A stretch of 9,033 nucleotides of DNA, taken from Actinomycetes bacterium (GTDB lineage: Bacteria > Actinomycetota > Actinomycetes > Actinomycetales > Cellulomonadaceae). How positions within the stretch are numbered: the first letter of the stretch is position 1; each line of letters starts with the position of its first letter. Of this stretch, positions 7,228 to 9,033 are shown one piece after another. The position numbers and the translations under genes are program-made. The DNA lies in NCBI GenBank assembly GCA_023432565.1, contig JAEYUL010000155.1, positions 1 to 9,033 of the forward strand, in the 5' to 3' direction. Below the pieces are notes generated by a model, which saw only the letters and a list, made by a program, of their open reading frames with translations, was not told the DNA's origin and ran no database searches.

Positions 7228-9033
7228 TCACCACGTCGTCGGGAACAGCGTCGCCTTGGTCCCCGACGGCGGCACCCCGAGCTCGCTCAGCGCGTACGTC
7301 CCGATCTCCCGGAACACCGGCGCGGCGACCACACCGCCGTACTCGGAGGTCCTCGGGTTGTGCAGGATGACGCTGATCGCCAGTCGCGGCTCGTCGGCCG
7401 GGACCACCCCGATGAACGACGCGGTGATTCCCTGCTTGCCGCCGTTGACCCAGTTCTGGGCGGTGCCGGTCTTGCCCGCCACGCGGTAGCCCGGGATCGC
7501 CGCGCTCGACCCGGTCCCGTCGTCGACGACGGACTCGAGCATCGTCATGACGGTGTCAGCCGTCTCCTTCGAGATGATCCGCGTGCGCGCCGGCTCGTCG
7601 GACTCCGTGTACCGACCGTCGGGTGACGTCCAGCCCTTGATGATGTGCGGCTGGACGCGCACGCCGCCGTTGGCCACGGTCGCGAACACCTGCGTCGCCT
7701 GGAGCGCGTTGACCGCGACCGCCTGTCCGAACAGCACCGCGTACGGCGTGCGGTTGTTGTTGCGGTCCGCGAACGACCCGGGCGACTCGCCCTTGAGCTC
7801 GACGCCCGTGCGGGAGCCCAGGCCGAACCGCTCGAGCCAGGCGTAGCGCTGGTCGATCGTCAGGAGGGAGCCGATCTGCACCGTGCCGGTGTTCGACGAC
7901 TCCGCGAGCACCCCGGTGGTCGTCAGGCGCTGCGTCTCGTGCGGGTGGGAGTCCTTGAAGACCTGCCCGTTCTCGATCGTGTACTGGTACGGGACGGTCC
8001 ACTTGTCCGTGGGAGTGGCCAGGCCCTCCTCGAGCACGGCGGCCATGGTGATGACCTTGCCGGTCGAGCCGGGCTCGAAGACGTTCGAGATGGACGGCGC
8101 GAGCGAGCCCGCCGCCGCGTCCCCCGGGTTGTTGGGGTCGCGCGCGCCCGAGTCGGCGAGCGCGAGCAGCTCGCCGGACGGGATGTCGAGCACGACGACC
8201 GTCCCGGAGTCCGAGCCCGTCGCCTTGACCTGGGCGTCGAGCAGGCTCTGCGCCTTCCAGGCGATGTCGGAGTCGAGCGTGAGCCGCACCGAGTCGCCGG
8301 TCGTCGCGGGCGTGTCCTCGAAGTAGCCGCCCGGCACCCGCTGCCCCTTGGCTCCGCGCTCGACCACCTCGGTCCCGGGCGTGCCCTTGAGCCGGTCGTC
8401 GAGGGCGGCCTCGAGTCCCTCGAGACCCTGGCCGTTGGAGTTGACGAAGCCGATGACGTTGCCGGCCAGGTTGCCGTTGGGGTAGACCCGGTCGGCGACC
8501 TTGTCGATGTTGATGCCCGGCAGCCGCATCGAGAAGATCTCGCGGGCCACGGACGGCAGCACCCCCTTGACGAGGTACTTGAACTTCCGGTCGCCGACGA
8601 GCTCGCCGCCGAGCACGGCGGGGTCCTTGTCGAGCAGCGGCGCGAGTCGGCGTGCCACGCCGAGGGCGCCCGGCGGGTCCTCGGGCGTCCCGTCGCCCTT
8701 GTACTCCCCGACGAGCAGCTGGTTGACCGAGATGTTGTACCGCTCGACCGAGCTCGCGAGCGCGACCCCGTCCCGGTCGGTGATCTCGCCCCGCGCACCG
8801 ATCACCGCGTACGTCGACAGGCGCTTGTCTCGCGCCTCCTGCGCGAGCGTCGGTCCGCGCACCGCCTGGACGTACACGAGCCTCCCGGCGAACACGGTCA
8901 GCACGAGCGCCACGACGACCGCGAGCGCGACCAGGCGCGCTCGCCGGCCCGCGGGGGCGGGCTCGTCGCGCCGCGGCACGACGATCGGCGGCGCACCGAC
9001 GGACCGCGCGGGCTTCGGCGCGGGGTCCTGCCG
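7228..9033 (-). CDS. ftsI: FtsI/PBP3-type class B penicillin-binding protein, septal transpeptidase (5' end outside window)
   Basis: Membrane-anchored D,D-transpeptidase that crosslinks septal peptidoglycan made by FtsW; a beta-lactam target. The visible part is 601 residues. Numbered from an in-frame GTG at 8979, there is one hydrophobic anchor (about 16-36) and then the class B PBP dimerisation-domain motif RGEITDRDG (63-71). NLAGNVIGFVN follows at 170-180. The transpeptidase domain has the catalytic STGK (305-308, nucleophile S305), the SxN triad as SSN (361-363), FGQAVAVN (417-424) and KTGT (503-506). No PASTA domain follows; the protein ends at 583 with TTW. The frame stays open from 8979 to the window edge (18 more codons, Pro/Arg-rich, no ATG, GTG or TTG) and the GTG has no Shine-Dalgarno. 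The true start is therefore probably beyond base 9033, giving a longer basic cytoplasmic tail. It is the first gene of the visible cluster, ending 62 bases before the murE ATG. Confidence 0.95.
   Translation of the reverse strand, partial: RQDPAPKPARSVGAPPIVVPRRDEPAPAGRRARLVALAVVVALVLTVFAGRLVYVQAVRGPTLAQEARDKRLSTYAVIGARGEITDRDGVALASSVERYNISVNQLLVGEYKGDGTPEDPPGALGVARRLAPLLDKDPAVLGGELVGDRKFKYLVKGVLPSVAREIFSMRLPGINIDKVADRVYPNGNLAGNVIGFVNSNGQGLEGLEAALDDRLKGTPGTEVVERGAKGQRVPGGYFEDTPATTGDSVRLTLDSDIAWKAQSLLDAQVKATGSDSGTVVVLDIPSGELLALADSGARDPNNPGDAAAGSLAPSISNVFEPGSTGKVITMAAVLEEGLATPTDKWTVPYQYTIENGQVFKDSHPHETQRLTTTGVLAESSNTGTVQIGSLLTIDQRYAWLERFGLGSRTGVELKGESPGSFADRNNNRTPYAVLFGQAVAVNALQATQVFATVANGGVRVQPHIIKGWTSPDGRYTESDEPARTRIISKETADTVMTMLESVVDDGTGSSAAIPGYRVAGKTGTAQNWVNGGKQGITASFIGVVPADEPRLAISVILHNPRTSEYGGVVAAPVFREIGTYALSELGVPPSGTKATLFPTTW

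Noticed and set aside
7166..7234. murE starting at GTG 7234 or 7231
   Set aside because: Attractive because GTG 7231 would overlap the ftsI stop as GTGA, but the codons of this stretch (GGG, AGA, CCT) are unlike the gene body, there is no Shine-Dalgarno, and a -10-like box lies inside it. Not fully excluded.
4128..7489. Long plus-strand frames (4128-6038 and 5660-7489)
   Set aside because: Antisense shadows of murF, murE and ftsI. The minus-strand proteins carry every expected family motif, so the plus-strand frames are by-products of base composition.
1..9033. A previously undescribed system, mobile element, CRISPR array, RNA gene or repeat
   Set aside because: Reading both strands showed only seven conserved dcw genes packed with a single 62-base gap. 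No tRNA or rRNA sequence, transposase, inverted terminal repeats or spaced direct repeats were seen; the apparent GCG/CGC repetitiveness is general base composition.

Overview
The window is an ordinary stretch of the dcw (division and cell wall) cluster from a very GC-rich actinobacterium. Every gene lies on the minus strand, so transcription runs from base 9033 towards base 1. The gene order is ftsI - murE - murF - mraY - murD - ftsW - murG, which is the canonical actinobacterial order. The extreme GC bias, the near-universal GTG starts, the protein sequences, and the lack of PASTA domains on FtsI suggest a high-GC member of Micrococcales, Cellulomonas-like. This placement is an inference from general features, not from a search.

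Layout in transcription order: ftsI (9033-7228, open at its 5' end at the window edge); a 62-base non-coding gap (7227-7166) with a candidate leaderless -10 element; murE (7165-5570); murF (5573-4101); mraY (4104-3022); murD (3021-1558); ftsW (1561-224); and the first 77 codons of murG (231-1, cut by the window edge). From murE onward each gene overlaps or abuts the next (4, 4, 0, 4 and 8 bases), and all five downstream starts are GTG. This points to one transcript with translational coupling.

The genes form one pathway. MurD, MurE and MurF are ATP-dependent ligases that add D-Glu, the diamino acid and D-Ala-D-Ala to UDP-MurNAc in the cytoplasm. MraY moves the product to undecaprenyl phosphate (lipid I), and MurG adds GlcNAc (lipid II). 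At the septum FtsW polymerises lipid II into glycan strands and FtsI crosslinks them.

I found no RNA genes, mobile elements, repeats, CRISPR or foreign-looking segments, and no undescribed system. The points worth a second look are within the known genes: an ENPR instead of DNPR motif in MurE, a possible internal leaderless promoter for murE, cysteine pairs in extracytoplasmic loops of FtsW and MraY, and divergent small motifs in MurE and MurF.
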